Positions 48,201-60,241 of a stretch of 64,000 nt of DNA are shown one piece after another (position 1 is the stretch's first letter; each line of letters starts with the position of its first letter). Under the pieces are notes generated by a model, which saw nothing but the letters and a program-made list of their open reading frames with translations, ran no database searches and was not told the origin of the DNA. The DNA is from Vandiemenella viatica (taxonomy: Eukaryota; Arthropoda; Insecta; Orthoptera; Morabidae): the NCBI GenBank assembly GCA_031002005.1, contig CM061921.1, positions 145,485,283 through 145,549,282 on the forward strand, read 5' to 3'. The position numbers were made by a program, and so were the translations under genes.

Positions 48201-49249
48201 CCCTTCGGCATGTGACACATTCCTTCATCCGTAAATAATGTACCATTGGTACGAATAAGAGCCATTTCCTTTTTGTCATTATTAGAAAATATAATCAAAA
48301 ACCCTCCATGACATGGAATCTAAACATCTCCTAATTCTGCTGGTTTTTCAAACTATTGAATTTATTTTTATGTTTACCATTGAAATATTTTTATCTACAT
48401 TTACCATCATTATCCCCCTGAAAAAGTAGGGTTTTTTTTCTAACATAGGAATGCCTTAATCTGAATAATCATAGTTTTTAATCTTTAAGGTTAAATATCT
48501 TTTATTATTAAAAATTTCCAAAGGTAGGACATGTACACAAATGTTTCTTCACTTTTCTAGCATCCATAAAAGTACTTGGAGTGAGAAGCATTATGGCTTT
48601 GTTCGAAATTATGATGCCATCATCTCTTCTCCTAAATGGACCAATTAATCTCCTATTTTATAACAAACAGTACAAGAATTTTAAAAATGATATTACATAT
48701 AAGCATGTGCGTAGGAAAATTTCTAGCAGTGCATCTCTGACAACTAATAATTGTTGAATCTTTTTTGTCTAGTTCACTGTATTAGAAGTATTTCTTATTG
48801 TCTCAGCTTGGCTACATTCTAAGTTATTCTAACTGACCATTAATGGGAGAGTTACATCACCACCAATCCTCATTTCATATACAGTTTAAACTAATTTAGT
48901 AAATTCACAAGTGTATATTGAAATTTCACAGTCTCAATACTGCAGTTGCAACATTTCTGCAAAAGTAGTTTGATAGAGCAAAATATGTGCATTTAATTAA
49001 AACTTTTTGATCAACACAAAATGTAAATATGTAATACAAAGGTTGAGTCTGCAATTAATATTCAGTGAAAAGTTTCATAACGCATATTCAGAAATTAACC
49101 TTCAGCTGTTAAACATGCAAGATTTGAATTCTTTGTGCTAAGAAATCAGACATCTGGGCCCGATGATAAGCAATAAGTAATAATAAAGATTCTGTGGACT
49201 GTCCTCTTAATGTAGCACACCTTGCATATGGCTTTACACCTCATCTACA

Positions 49250-49360
49250 TTGTGGTGATTAGAGGTGGCATAGCATTGTGGACAAGGAATGGGGAGGAAT
49301 TCAACCATGGGATGCCCAGGGTGATTAAAGTAGGCATCTTCCAGAATGCAATGACAGAGG
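49250..49360 (-). mobile_element. Degraded SINE piece, minus strand
   Basis: The reverse complement contains 'ccatggttgaattcctcccc' followed by 'attccttgtcc', matching the 'ccatggctgaattccttcc' block of the SINE at 51725. The rest is weak. Confidence 0.45.
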
Positions 49361-49689
49361 ATTACCACTCACCCACCACACGTGGAGTAGTATACCCTAA
49401 GTGGGATATGTTTTGCTAGTCATTCTGCTTATGTGAAAATCATGTTACTTTTCACAGTTGGCATAAAAGCAATGACATTTCATTGGAGAAAGCATTGGAG
49501 CTCAGAGAGAGTTATGTCAAAAGATATATGATTAATTTCTTTTAACTCATTGCATTAGTTTCAGGCCAGGAACTTAGTAGAAGACTCTCATAATATTATT
49601 GATCCAGATTTGAAATATATTTCTCTCTCAGTCTTCTGTAAACTTTTCACTCACAAATTGTGACTATCATTAAGAATGGCAATTCTTTT

Positions 49690-49830
49690 ATTTGGCTGGG
49701 AAAACATGGGTTAAATCTGTGGTCCCACAATCCTCATTTTGTTTTCTATGATTTCCCAAAGTCATTTCAGACAAATTTATTGATTATTCCTTTGAAAGAC
49801 CTTGGGTCAATTTCTCCCTGTTATTTCCCA
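49690..49830 (+). mobile_element. Degraded SINE piece, plus strand
   Basis: Contains 'atgatttcccaaagtcattt', 'cagacaaat' and 'cctttgaaagaccttgggtc', aligning in order with the body of the SINE at 51725. Head and tail are lost. Confidence 0.5.
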
Positions 49831-50360
49831 AAATACCCTCCTCATTTAATTAACTGGAATAGCATTAAAGCTCTAGAGAAAACAAAAAAAGGTGCTTTCA
49901 TCCCTGCCTGATTTTCTGCCAATCTCACATAAATCTATGATGTTTACACTTATGTAAGGGGGTTCATACTTGATGATGAATACATTTTTAACATGTGCAG
50001 ACTAGATTATCTTGTTCATAGATCCTCTCCCAATTTTGGTGCACTGCCCATTTTTCAAGAAAAAAGTTACTTACCACCACTTTATGAATAAAAAATGACC
50101 CATCAATCCCTTTCTGAATAAAATTAGACATTGCCCATTTCATTGATAAAATAAAACAAACTGACTCCACTTCTTGTAATAAATAATGTAACCCATAGTG
50201 CTCTAACTTTTTTGGCTCATAATGTTATGAATAAATAAGCTTCCCAAAACTGATAGAAGGGGGTTCATTTAAAACCACTAACATTGCAAATTAATAATAG
50301 TAATGTAATCACAATAATAAAGGAAATTTCAAATCGAAATTAAACCAACATCATAAAATA

Positions 50361-50534
50361 TGTTTGAAGATCTCTCGGGCGTGCAGCCGGGTCATTTGGT
50401 CGTAGATGCACAAATTTTCAATGGCGCAACGTGCATCCTGGACTGCGTTCCTCACGCCGACTGCTGGACACCATCGAAAATTCGTGCATCTACGACCAAA
50501 TGACCTGGCTGCACGCCCGAGCGATCTTCAAACA
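50361..50534. mobile_element. Palindromic (foldback) element with 64-bp arms
   Basis: The left arm 50361-50424 and right arm 50471-50534 are reverse complements with only about four differences. The arms start tgtttgaagatc and run through 'tcgggcgtgcagcc' and 'catttggtcgtagatgca'. The spacer of 46 bases is GC-rich. The base composition is clearly higher in G+C than the AT-rich surroundings. Confidence 0.85.
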
Positions 50535-51451
50535 TCAGATCCGCCGGGAAAACTTACGATTACACATCATAAAATATATCAAAAATAAAAATCATAATTT
50601 TAAAGTATAGGAGTTTTGCCACATTCATTTTCACTTGTAATACTGATGAAGACAAGCATTTTAATATATAGTTTGTATAGTTTAGGAATTTTATTAAACA
50701 AGAGAGAGCCATTTGAAATTCTATTTCACCATGTGCTTAACAAAGTATTGGCCAACAATCAGAAACATCTTGAACAATAAAATGTCAGTTATTTTAATAG
50801 ATAATCCAAATATAACTATCACGATAGGTTGTCAGCATAGGGAGATACATTGTGACCAAAATTAGATGATGTAAGTAACTTCCAATCATATTTTTTTACA
50901 GAGATAAAGAATTTGAAAATCTTAAATAAAAGAGTTGGAATGACGAAATTACACCTAAATGATACAGAAAATTAAATAATATAATAACAGTTGGGAGTAA
51001 AATTACATTTAAAGGGATAAAATGGGATTTTATTGTTTAACCTTCAGCAGTGTAACATGTGTAACTTTCAGAAATAAATAACTCCTCAGCAGATAGAATT
51101 ACAAGAAAAGTTGTCATAATTTAAAATAAAATAACTCATACTCTAAGGTAATAAAATTTTGTGATACCATTTAAATTCAGAACTTTTAAAGAATATGTTG
51201 ATTAATTTTCATTTGTGACTTTTTATTTAAATGTGATATTATTACCGTTATCTGTTGCACTAGAATTAAATTAACAGTTTGGTTACTGAATTTAAGTATA
51301 CTTACTTGTATAAACTTTATTTAGTTATCAGACATGAAAAACATTTTCATCATCCAGTTTAGGCTATATCTTCCTATAACCCCAAGCAAGAAGTAGTTTG
51401 ATGATAACTTACTTACTGAAACAGAGATTCAATGGCACCCTTCTTAGATGA

Positions 51452-51454
51452 AGA

Positions 51455-51491
<37 letters not shown>
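51452..51491. repeat. (AT)n microsatellite
   Basis: About 20 uninterrupted AT units in intron 4. A shorter one is at 52313-52332. Confidence 0.95.
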
Positions 51492-51493
<2 letters not shown>

Positions 51494-51724
51494 AACACAG
51501 ATTTCTAAAGTTAATTAAATAAAACATATTAAGACTATTGGTGTATAGTTCACAGTTTGATTAACAAATACATATCATGAAAAAAATATTATTAATTAGA
51601 GGGATGAGCTCAGTGTAATAACATTATTTTTTTTTTAAATTTGTGCCTTATCTGTAATCAGCTATCTTAAATCACCATGTTCTGCTATTGACAATATGTT
51701 TCTTTTCATAGCTAATAAATTGAT

Positions 51725-51977
51725 ACTGAGCATGGTGGTGTAACGGTTAGCGTTCTGGCCTCACATTCGGGAGGATGGCGGTTCGAATCCCTGTCTGGGC
51801 ATCCAGATTTGGGTCTTCCATGGTTTCCCATATCACTCCAGGCAAATGCCGGGATGTTTCCTTCAAAAGGCCATGGCTGAATTCCTTCCTATTCCTTGCC
51901 CCCCATCCTTTCCCATCTCTAAAGACCTTGCTGTTAAGAGACGTTAAGCAGTTAAAAAAAAATAATAGTAAAAAATA
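51725..51977 (+). mobile_element. tRNA-derived SINE, best (full-length) copy
   Basis: About 250 bp flanked by the 11-base duplication AATAAATTGAT (51714-51724 and 51978-51988). The head has an A-box-like 'ggtgtaacggttagcg', a loop with ctCACat suggesting a tRNA-Val-like origin, and a perfect B-box GGTTCGAATCC. The body has the 'ccagatttgggtcttccatg', 'atcactccaggcaaatgccg' and 'ggccatggctgaattccttc' blocks, then 'ctctaaagaccttgctgtta' and 'agcagtt' plus an A-rich tail. It would be transcribed by RNA polymerase III from its internal promoter and mobilised by a LINE. Confidence 0.92.
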
Positions 51978-53039
51978 AATAAATTGATGTCTAAGTTAAA
52001 TAATATTTTTGCTATATATTATCATGAGAATGCAATGAAAGAATTCATTGAGACAGCCCTTAAAGCTGTATATAATACCAGATAGCAGGGGGCAGCAGAT
52101 GGTCTTCAGCACCCCCTAAATTTGCTTTGAACAAGAAATGCCCCCATGATCTCTTCAGTGCCCATTGGTGGGTGGTGCCATCCCTGTTTGGATCCACTGA
52201 TCTAGTTCAAGGAAATCACCTTCAGCTGCAAGCCAGAGTGGGTTTAATAGGTATCATACTAGCATGTATACATTTGTTTAATCATTCTTGTACTGGAAGG
52301 TGATATTTTCCAGTATATATATATATATATATTGCTAGTTGAATTATATGACAATTTGCTTAACTAAAGAAGCTTTTCTGTCTTTATAGGAGGACTGCTT
52401 AGCTAACTCATGCATGGTGTTTGTCACTGCTGTCTTTAGCTTAGCGGGCACAGCAAATGTTTGCTCCTGTTTTTGATTAGTGTGAATCTTTTGTTGGTGC
52501 TTAATTATTAGTACTAGAGATTTACCATGTATTTTGTTCATAAACCTACATTCAAGGAGGTGGAGGTTTGTACAAAGTTTGTTCTATACATACAGTCTTC
52601 ACAATTTCCAAAAACTGAATGTGAGAAACACAGGGATAGATCATTAAAATGTGCTGTAGCAAATGTTGTATAACCTTTTAATTATGACTGCTAAAACTAA
52701 ACATTTGACTTTTAAAAGTATAATGAAACTTCAGTTGATGATGCCCATTTGAATTTTTGGGCAGAATTTATTTGTTATTCAGTTGTTTTTTGTTTCTTTT
52801 CTTTCAGAAGATTGGAAAAATCAGGCTAAGAAACTTTTTGAAAACCTAAGTAACACTGAAAATGATATGCTTTTATAAGTACAGTATTATTTAAAAAAAG
52901 ATTGATGTGAAATGATTTGATTTGAGTTGAGTTGAATTTAATTCTACAGCTCCAGATTTTTCGAAGCAGAAAATTTGAGTTCATAGATTTATTTAGAATT
53001 TATATTCAGTGAGTAGTTGTGGTTTTTTTGCCCCCGCAG

Positions 53040-53166
53040 GTTCCTGCAGTCAAGAATATTGTATGTTCCAAGACAGCTGAGTGTAAAATGGAAGTGCATA
53101 CCTCTGGACTACTTTGACTCAACTGCAGAGAAGCCATTTGATTATCATGTCCTCAATGGCAATTAT
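53040..53166 (+). CDS. Host gene, internal exon 5
   Basis: The acceptor is tttttttgcccccgcag and the donor AATTAT|gtaaga. The first base completes the Arg codon begun in exon 4, then FLQSRILYVPRQLSVKWKCI and PLDYFDSTAEKPFDYHVLNG follow and end in phase 0. The exon encodes 42 full residues and reads on smoothly from exon 4 (INVWLNR) and into exon 6 (VMTVVGVF). Confidence 0.85.
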
Positions 53167-56100
53167 GTAAGATTATTTATGTACAACTTTTATATTATAT
53201 GGCAGTTCTATTGATTATTAAAAGCAGTTTTAATTAATAACGGAAAAAACTATTAGTTACTGCATTTTGTTCAAATTTTGATCAACATAGATAGATAGAC
53301 ACGTTCACTTTTATCACATATGGAATAGTCTTCGCGATGTGAACAGTACAGACACTTATTAGAATCTGTTGCTTCCAGTTCAACTTGATGTCAATATATG
53401 CACCAAAAATTTTGTTAAACTACTTTTATTGATTGCTTTTCCTTCAGATATCATATCATAGCTATCCTTTTTTTATTTTTTGTAACAAATTGAAGTAATT
53501 TCTTCTATATTTTCTATGTTAAGTATTAATTTATTAGCACTGAACCAACTGTGAATTTTCTTTAAAGTACCATTTCCTGTGTTTTCGGGGTTTTTAGCTG
53601 ATGGTTGTTTCAATGATATATTAGTCTCACCTGCTAAAACACTATATATTTACTATGACCTAAAATGCATGGAAGATGATTGAATAGCAGAGGACCAATT
53701 ATTGCACCCTGTGGTACACTACATTTAACTATTCCCCAGTCTGAATTTATAACCTTGCATATAGTTAGAATATCTATGAAAATATCACCAGTACAGTCTA
53801 GAAACCTACTATATAGTAAAGCTCTTCAATAACAATTTTCTTGACTTTATAGCACTTTTGAAAAGTAGAATCAGTAAACATTGTAAGAAAATAAAGTTTC
53901 AAAAAGAAAGATTCATTAATTCGTTTCCGCAGATAGACCAGAAAATTACAAAAAAATTTAAGGTACAACATGTATAATCAGAAAATTATATTAACAGAGT
54001 TATAGTAAAATTCCTGATGTTTTCGCTATGCAGGATGAATGGAATAAAAATATTTCCCATACAGAAAAGTCACTCAGTTTTTAAGATATTGGATTTTTAT
54101 AAGTCAAAAGGTTCAGAATAAGCAGGTGTAACTTATATGAAGAAAATCAGATTTTGGATAAAAGTTAAGATACAGAATTAAAAATATATTCAGATTAAAG
54201 GGAAAAAATTCGCTGATTACAAAAAGATTTTGTTTTGTTTTGTAATTAGATCAGACTTTAAGGGATAAAAGTATGTTTATAGTTTCACTGTCAAGGTTAC
54301 CTTGTCTGAATTTCTGGATTGAGTAACGAAGGAATGGATGATGCACAAAAACACACATATGAAAAGAAAATGTCGAAAGAATTAATTTAGTGGTAAGAAA
54401 AAAATACTAGGAGATAGGGGAATTTTTTCGATGGAATGTAGTGGTTATTCCATCTCAAACAGAGCAATAGTTATGGAACAAAATAATCAGAATACTAGGG
54501 GCTACAACATGTCAAAGTTTCAAGTAGATTGGCACAAGGTGACAGACAGAGAAGGAAAGTCTGAAGTTCAGTCGGCCAGATATTATTAACAGGCATGTTT
54601 CCTTTATAAGCAAGCAGTATTAAGCAGGAATTAGAGGTGAGAAGACACATATGTTAATAGTTCCACGATAGGCATTGAAACATGTCACGTGTAGACTCTG
54701 AAAAATTTTGAGTGGAGGTGGAACGAGGAACTTAGAAAATTTTTGAAGAACTGAGAAGATGTTACAGCTTTCTACTAACAGTTAGGATAGTGAACTTTGT
54801 TTCTGTTCAGCGATGCCATATAACTTCTTTTACATTCAGGAGGTAGTTTCTGAAAGATTTCCATCAGTAAGTGATAGTGTGAGCAATATTGACTTGCAAT
54901 CTAAATCCACTGATCCAACAGCTTTGATGCCTTGTCATACTGGTACCAAATTTTGTACAGATCTTATTTCAAGAATATAAGCTTTTGACTGACTGACAAA
55001 TTTTTAATTTTCAAAAAACCTTTACCTATTGAGGGGTAACCACAATAGGTTGGCAGCTGTCTAAAAGAACTAATGCAATCATCATTCAAGGTACCAGACA
55101 TGATCGAGTTTAGTTTACGAAGTTTGAAGTAAACACCCACTACAGATCTTGTCACAACAACCTCTCCTGTATTAACATCTTTCAAGGATACACATTGCTT
55201 CCTATTTTCCAAATACGATTTGAATCAAAGTCTTGTCCTATCACTATCTCCATTGTGTTCTAATTAACCTAGCAAATCCCATGGTCAACACAATCATGGC
55301 CTTAACCAGATCACAGAATATTCCTATGGAATTTAATTTTTTATGCATTGCTTCGAATATGTTGCATTTTAAAGCAAAGTTTGCAGACTCTGTCAAAACA
55401 CTGTGCATAAAACCAAACTGTTTTTTACTGCATAAGTCATTATTACTTAGATGTGCATACATCCTACTGAATAATTATTTTTTTTAGTTTCTTTGAAAAT
55501 GCTGATAGAAGCTATCATATATCCATATCATCACCTAAATAGTTTATAAAGAGACTTATCACATACCAGCCATACAGCAACTATGTCTATTTCCTTGATC
55601 ATAAAGCACTTTAGAAACTCGAAATAAAGCAATAGCATATAAAAACATAAGTTTCAGGAAGTTGAAATTTAAATCAATGCCTTTTCGCCATATCTATTTC
55701 CATGAGTAAAACAAAAAATTACAAATATATTGATGTATAAAAAGTATAGGCAGAATATTTTATTTAAAGAGATGATATAAATTTTGTACCAATTGCACCA
55801 CATGAACGAGTATTGAGGAAAAAACTTGTTTGTCAAAAAAATCTCACTCAGTTTTAAATTTTGTTCTAACAACTTATTGTACATGAAAAGCCACATATTA
55901 TATGAAAAAATAAAACCTGTGGTTAGAATCGAAATAGGTTTTTCAGATAAATGAAGATGGTAAATTTAGAAAAAGTTGAGCTACATGGTCAAAATTATAT
56001 TCAAATAAAACAAAAAAATTAGGTGAAATGAAAATTTAAGGATTAAAAGTGGAATTGTAGTTTACATTATCTTAGCTTTCTTGTTACATGACATCTGGAG

Positions 56101-56847
56101 TCAGGTGTCAGACAAGCAACAGGTAAAAACACGAAATGATAAAGAATGATTTTGGGGGTGAAAGAAAAATACTAGGAGAAAGAGTTATATTTTTCTAAGA
56201 AACATGGTGTTTATTCTATTTTAAACTGAGTAGTAGTTAATGAGAAATAAATTTAAGATGATTTTGTCATTATATCATTCATGTGGGAAAGGAGAAATTG
56301 TGATTCATAGTTTCAGTTTAATAATAATAGCTTCCAAACCAGAAAGAATATAGTAAAGTAACATACATCAAGTAATAAGAAAATTTTCAAGCAATTAAAT
56401 GATACTAAAATTTTAAAGGCAATTAAGAACTTCTAAAGATATTCACGATTAACAGATTTGAACTTCAGGAATTAAAAATGATTAAATGAACTTTAAAATC
56501 TGAATGGCAGTAGTAGCGTACACTTGTGATGTTCGATTATGTGACTGGTAATCTATGAGAGTAACATTCAGATGTTAAAAGAATGCTTTTAATTCACTAT
56601 GGAGCTAAAATATCTTTAACAAAATATTCAGAGAACTATGAAAGATTGTCAGCAGTGTGAGTGAATTTCTGAGTAACAGTGACCTGCTAACTTCATTTAA
56701 AGGGTTCGAAAGTTCTGATGATAGACCTAGGCAACATGCTGTTACCTTAGTTAACTGAGAATATTGTGGAGAGTATAAGTATTTTATTGCCCAGTAACTT
56801 TCTTATTTCAAAGTAAGCTGAACCCGTTACCTGTTGTAGGTACAGTA

Positions 56848-57405
56848 AATCTCAGAAAAACAATGCTTGTAAAAATAGGCCAAGTGTCGTACTCGATTAG
56901 TGAAAAAAAGTTATGAGATCTACTTCTTAGCCAAGTCTACAATTTACACTGTATATTCACTTCACTTTGTGAAACAGAATGGTTTCGTTTGGTGTCAGAG
57001 ATCATTTATTTAGAATTTAAAAAAAAAAAAAAATTGGTGACTTTTCCATTATGCGCGCCATGTTTTAGTTAACCTATATGAATACCTTAAATGGGTTCTT
57101 AGTCAAACTTTCAAATACATTAATGCCAAGATTTCCCTCACTCTTTTTTGAATTTGACGGTATATTATGCCTTCAATGTTAGTAAAAATTATGACGTGCA
57201 TAATGGCCAAGTCACAAGATTTTTTTTTTTTTTAATTATAAATAAATGATCTATGACACCAAGAGAAACCATTATGTTTCACGAAGTGAAGTGAATATAG
57301 GCTATAAAGTGTAGACTTCATTCAGAAGGATATCTCATAACTCTTTGTCTCTACACGAGCATGAGACTTGGCCTATTTTTACAAGACTTGTTTTTGTGGG
57401 ATCTC
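56848..57405. mobile_element. Long inverted repeat, about 215-bp arms
   Basis: Arms at about 56848-57062 and 57192-57405 are reverse complements over their whole length with moderate divergence. Shared blocks include 'tgtaaaaataggccaagt', 'gttatgagat', 'tattcacttcactt' and 'atcatttattta', plus the A run. The spacer is about 130 bases. Probably a foldback or MITE-type element. The arm divergence makes it older than the ones at 10840 and 50361. Confidence 0.8.
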
Positions 57406-58234
57406 ATTTCTTTTTGTAAGTTTTTGTAGAATCAGTGACGTAAGCAACTGTATCACATCTTTTTGCTTCCGCGAGATCAAAAGTGTGTGTAATTTAGTTA
57501 ACGATCCAGATTATTAAAAATGTTTAAACTTGGACAGTGTCTAGACTTATCTACTGGAAGTCCAATGGCAGTTTAGTGAGAAATTTTGAGTAATTAGTTT
57601 TAAAGTTTTATTTAATTCCGTGTGGTGATACAAAGCTCCAAAGCAGGGGATTAACCCAAACGTTTGAATTTTTGCAGCGACAAGCAACAAGAATCTATTT
57701 TCAAAAACTTAATTACCAGACAAATGCTAAAACTTTTTATGGAAACCAATATATGTACGAAATCGTCTCAATTAATACTATCTACTGATGTAATTTTTAA
57801 ATTAATATCTCTTTTAATAAAAAAAGCTTATTATTTTCTCTTAATTAAAATCGCTAATTAACCTTTACCAAATTACTTAATTTTATTACCAAAATATCAG
57901 GGACAGTGCTGACTACAGCTGGTGATAAAAGATCAGTTGTAGCTTTATGCGATTTAAAGATATTACAAAACTTAGAATTTTTACTTTTATGATCGCATGT
58001 TTCAAAACTTGAACAAACGGGAATATCTCTTAAAATGAAAGTTTCCCGATATGATAAATACACTTTAAAATTATTTTTATGGTGAATTGTAACTGTAGGG
58101 AAGATTACAGGCAAATTCCTTTAAGTTGAAAACTGCTCTTCTCGAAATTTCTAAGTCCCACCTAAGCAAAACTAGAATTTGCCAAAATTCTAGGGTGCTT
58201 ACAGAATGCAATACAAATACTTCCATCTATTTTA

Positions 58235-59525
58235 CGAGTGGCAGTCAAAAAGTTCCCAGAATTTCATCGTAACTCTTTATTAACAAAAAATAAGTCTCCT
58301 TCACAGAAGGCTCCTTCTGAACACACATACTTGCTCCACCACTCCTGCCATTGCTGGAAACAATGATGAAAATACTGTTTTGGTATCTTCCGAAGTACAG
58401 CAGTTGGTTTGGTTTTGATGTCTTCTACGGTGGCAAAATAGTTACCTTTTAGGCCCATGTGTTGATCTTGGGAAAGAGCTAGAAATCCGATGGCACTAAA
58501 TCCGGTGAGTAGGGAGGCTGGTGAAGGACTGGAATGTTCTTTTCTGCAAAGCCATGTCTGCACAACAATCGATGTGTTGGAGAGAGCATTGTCGTGATGC
58601 AGTGACCATCCTCCTTGCCATTTGCCAGGATGTTTTCTTTGGATTGCTTCCATCAGTCTATTCAAAATCTGCACATAAAGAGGGCCATTAACATGTTGTC
58701 CAATTGGTAGAAATTCATGGTGCACCAGAACATTTGTTGTCAAAAAATGCAATAAGCATCACTTTTGTTTTGGATTTGACATGACGTGATTTCTTTGGTC
58801 GAGGAGAGGACGTTGTGTGCCATTATGATGAATGCATCTTTGTCTCTGGGTCGTAAGCATACACCCATGTTTCTTCACCAGTAACGATTGTCTGAAGAAA
58901 CGTCCGGTCCTCTGTGCTTTTTTCAAAACAGTAGGCCGCAGTCAACTTCCGAGTTTCCATTTGATCTGGATTCAGCAGCTTCGGGACAAACTTTGCAGTG
59001 ACAAGTTTCATCTTCAAATCATCTGACAGGATTGCGTGAATCGATCCATGAGAGATCCCTCTTCTTGTGCCAACTCATCGATGGTCATTCTTTTGTCTGA
59101 TCTGATTATCTGTTTCACTTGCTCAACGATTGCTTCATTTCTGGGGGTTGAAGGTCTCCCACTGTGACTCTTGTCGTCCAGCGATTCCTGTCCACCATTA
59201 AATCTTGAAAACCACTAATAAACGGCTTTTGTCTTTAATGAATTGTCACCGTAAACTGTTTGTAATGCTAACAAAGTCTCTTAAGCAGATTTATCTAATC
59301 TACACAGGAACTTGATGTTCACCCTTTGCTCAAACTACGATATCTTGCCAACTTGCACACACACCTACCTTCAGCTACATGCAGTCACACTGCCTGTTAT
59401 GACCAATTCAGACCTGTCAAACTCATAACAATTGATAACAAATGCCAACACCATGAAAGAATTCCAGGAACTTTTTGTCTGTCAACACTATGACAGAAGT
59501 CCGGAATCTTTTTGACTGCCCCTCA
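58235..59525 (-). mobile_element. Mariner transposon, 1291 bp, both ends and TA sites
   Basis: The left end is CGAGTGGCAGTCAAAAAG and the right end, reverse-complemented, TGAGGGGCAGTCAAAAAG. TA flanks both (58233-58234 and 59526-59527). The length is that of a full mariner. Confidence 0.92.
58264..59320 (-). pseudogene. Mariner transposase, decayed
   Basis: Minus strand. MKMKLVTAKFVPKLLNPDQ, then IVTGEETWVYAYDPETK, where the first catalytic Asp motif T-G-D-E is T-G-E-E. It then has EFLPIGQHVNGPLYVQILNR and SLHHDNALSNTS (second Asp). The third motif, PPYSPDLVPSDF, is intact but in the +1 frame of the long ORF and followed by a stop where Trp/Phe is expected. A Glu for Asp change plus shifts mean no activity. 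Confidence 0.85.
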
Positions 59526-60037
59526 TATATTTACTTGTATCAGAATGTATATGAGGATCGCCTGTGATAGTTCTTAGTTGAAACCATTACTGTTTATACA
59601 ATCAGGAAACTACAAAACAAAATTTTGATAAAAAATTGGTGAGCGGTGATATATATCAGCCTTCAAATTTCTTCTTCAGTACAGCATATAATAGTCTAAG
59701 GAATAATCTTTAGTCAAGGATGAAAACTTTTCAGATCTTACTTGTATACCAACAAAGTCACAAGAACATCAGAAGATATACCTAAACCATAAACATGGGT
59801 TTTGACTTAAGAACTTGTTTAGATAAGCAGATGGTTTTGTAAATTGTTCACACAGTTTATCTTATTCCTTTTCTTTCTTCTGGCAGTATTAGAATTAAAG
59901 ATTCACAATAACAAGAGATTTTTTTTTATTAAAGTGATATTAATATAACATATATTTTTGCTATAAGATAAAATAAAATTAGCTTTGTGGTAATTTTTAT
60001 GTGATGATATTTCACAATAATTATGAAATATTTGTAG

Positions 60038-60241
60038 GTGATGACAGTGGTGGGTGTCTTCAACGTGAAAGACATCCCAAAAAATCAGGCAGCATCCTAT
60101 GGGTTGAAAAAGAGCTTACTGCATAAAATCAAACAGAAGTTACGTCGCAGAGATGTCATTAATGGCTTCAAAAATCTGGCCCGAGTTCTTAATTCAGAAA
60201 GCAATTCCAAGCGTCTGCCGAAGCAAAAACTCCTCTACCAG
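60038..60241 (+). CDS. Host gene, internal exon 6 (basic)
   Basis: The acceptor is gaaatatttgtag and the donor CTACCAG|gtaaaa. Phase is 0 at both ends, 68 residues. It begins VMTVVGVFNVKDIPKNQ and becomes strongly basic (SLLHKIKQKLRRRDVINGFK, then SESNSKRLPKQKLLYQ). The basic half could bind nucleic acid or act as a localisation signal, but this is inference. Further exons must lie to the right of the window. Confidence 0.85.

Larger units (their letters stand above)
44781..53039 (+). other. Intron 4 of host gene (about 8.3 kb)
   Basis: Holds a dispersed-repeat copy (44945-45165), the second RTE LINE (45690-47150), dinucleotide repeats, degraded SINE pieces at 49250-49360 and 49690-49830, a palindromic element (50361-50534) and the best SINE copy (51725-51977). 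I see nothing identifiable in 47160-49240, 50540-51450 and 51990-53039 beyond short AT repeats and possible distant repeats. Confidence 0.7.
53167..60037 (+). other. Intron 5 of host gene (about 6.9 kb)
   Basis: Contains a long inverted repeat (56848-57405) and a mariner (58235-59525). The stretch 53167-56840 is AT-rich. Segments near 54180-54500 and 56000-56300 resemble each other (shared 'aatactaggaga' and '...gttattc.at.t.aaac' blocks), and a weaker match lies at 50840-51060 in intron 4, suggesting an old repeat. No gene is recognised in it. Confidence 0.65.

Noticed and set aside
51730..51800. Possible functional tRNA gene
   Set aside because: The B-box is perfect, but acceptor-stem pairing is absent and the sequence continues into the SINE body with target duplications, so it is a SINE head.
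52070..52230. GC-richer patch with 'gcagggggcagcagatgg', possible MITE end
   Set aside because: No inverted partner or target duplication could be found.
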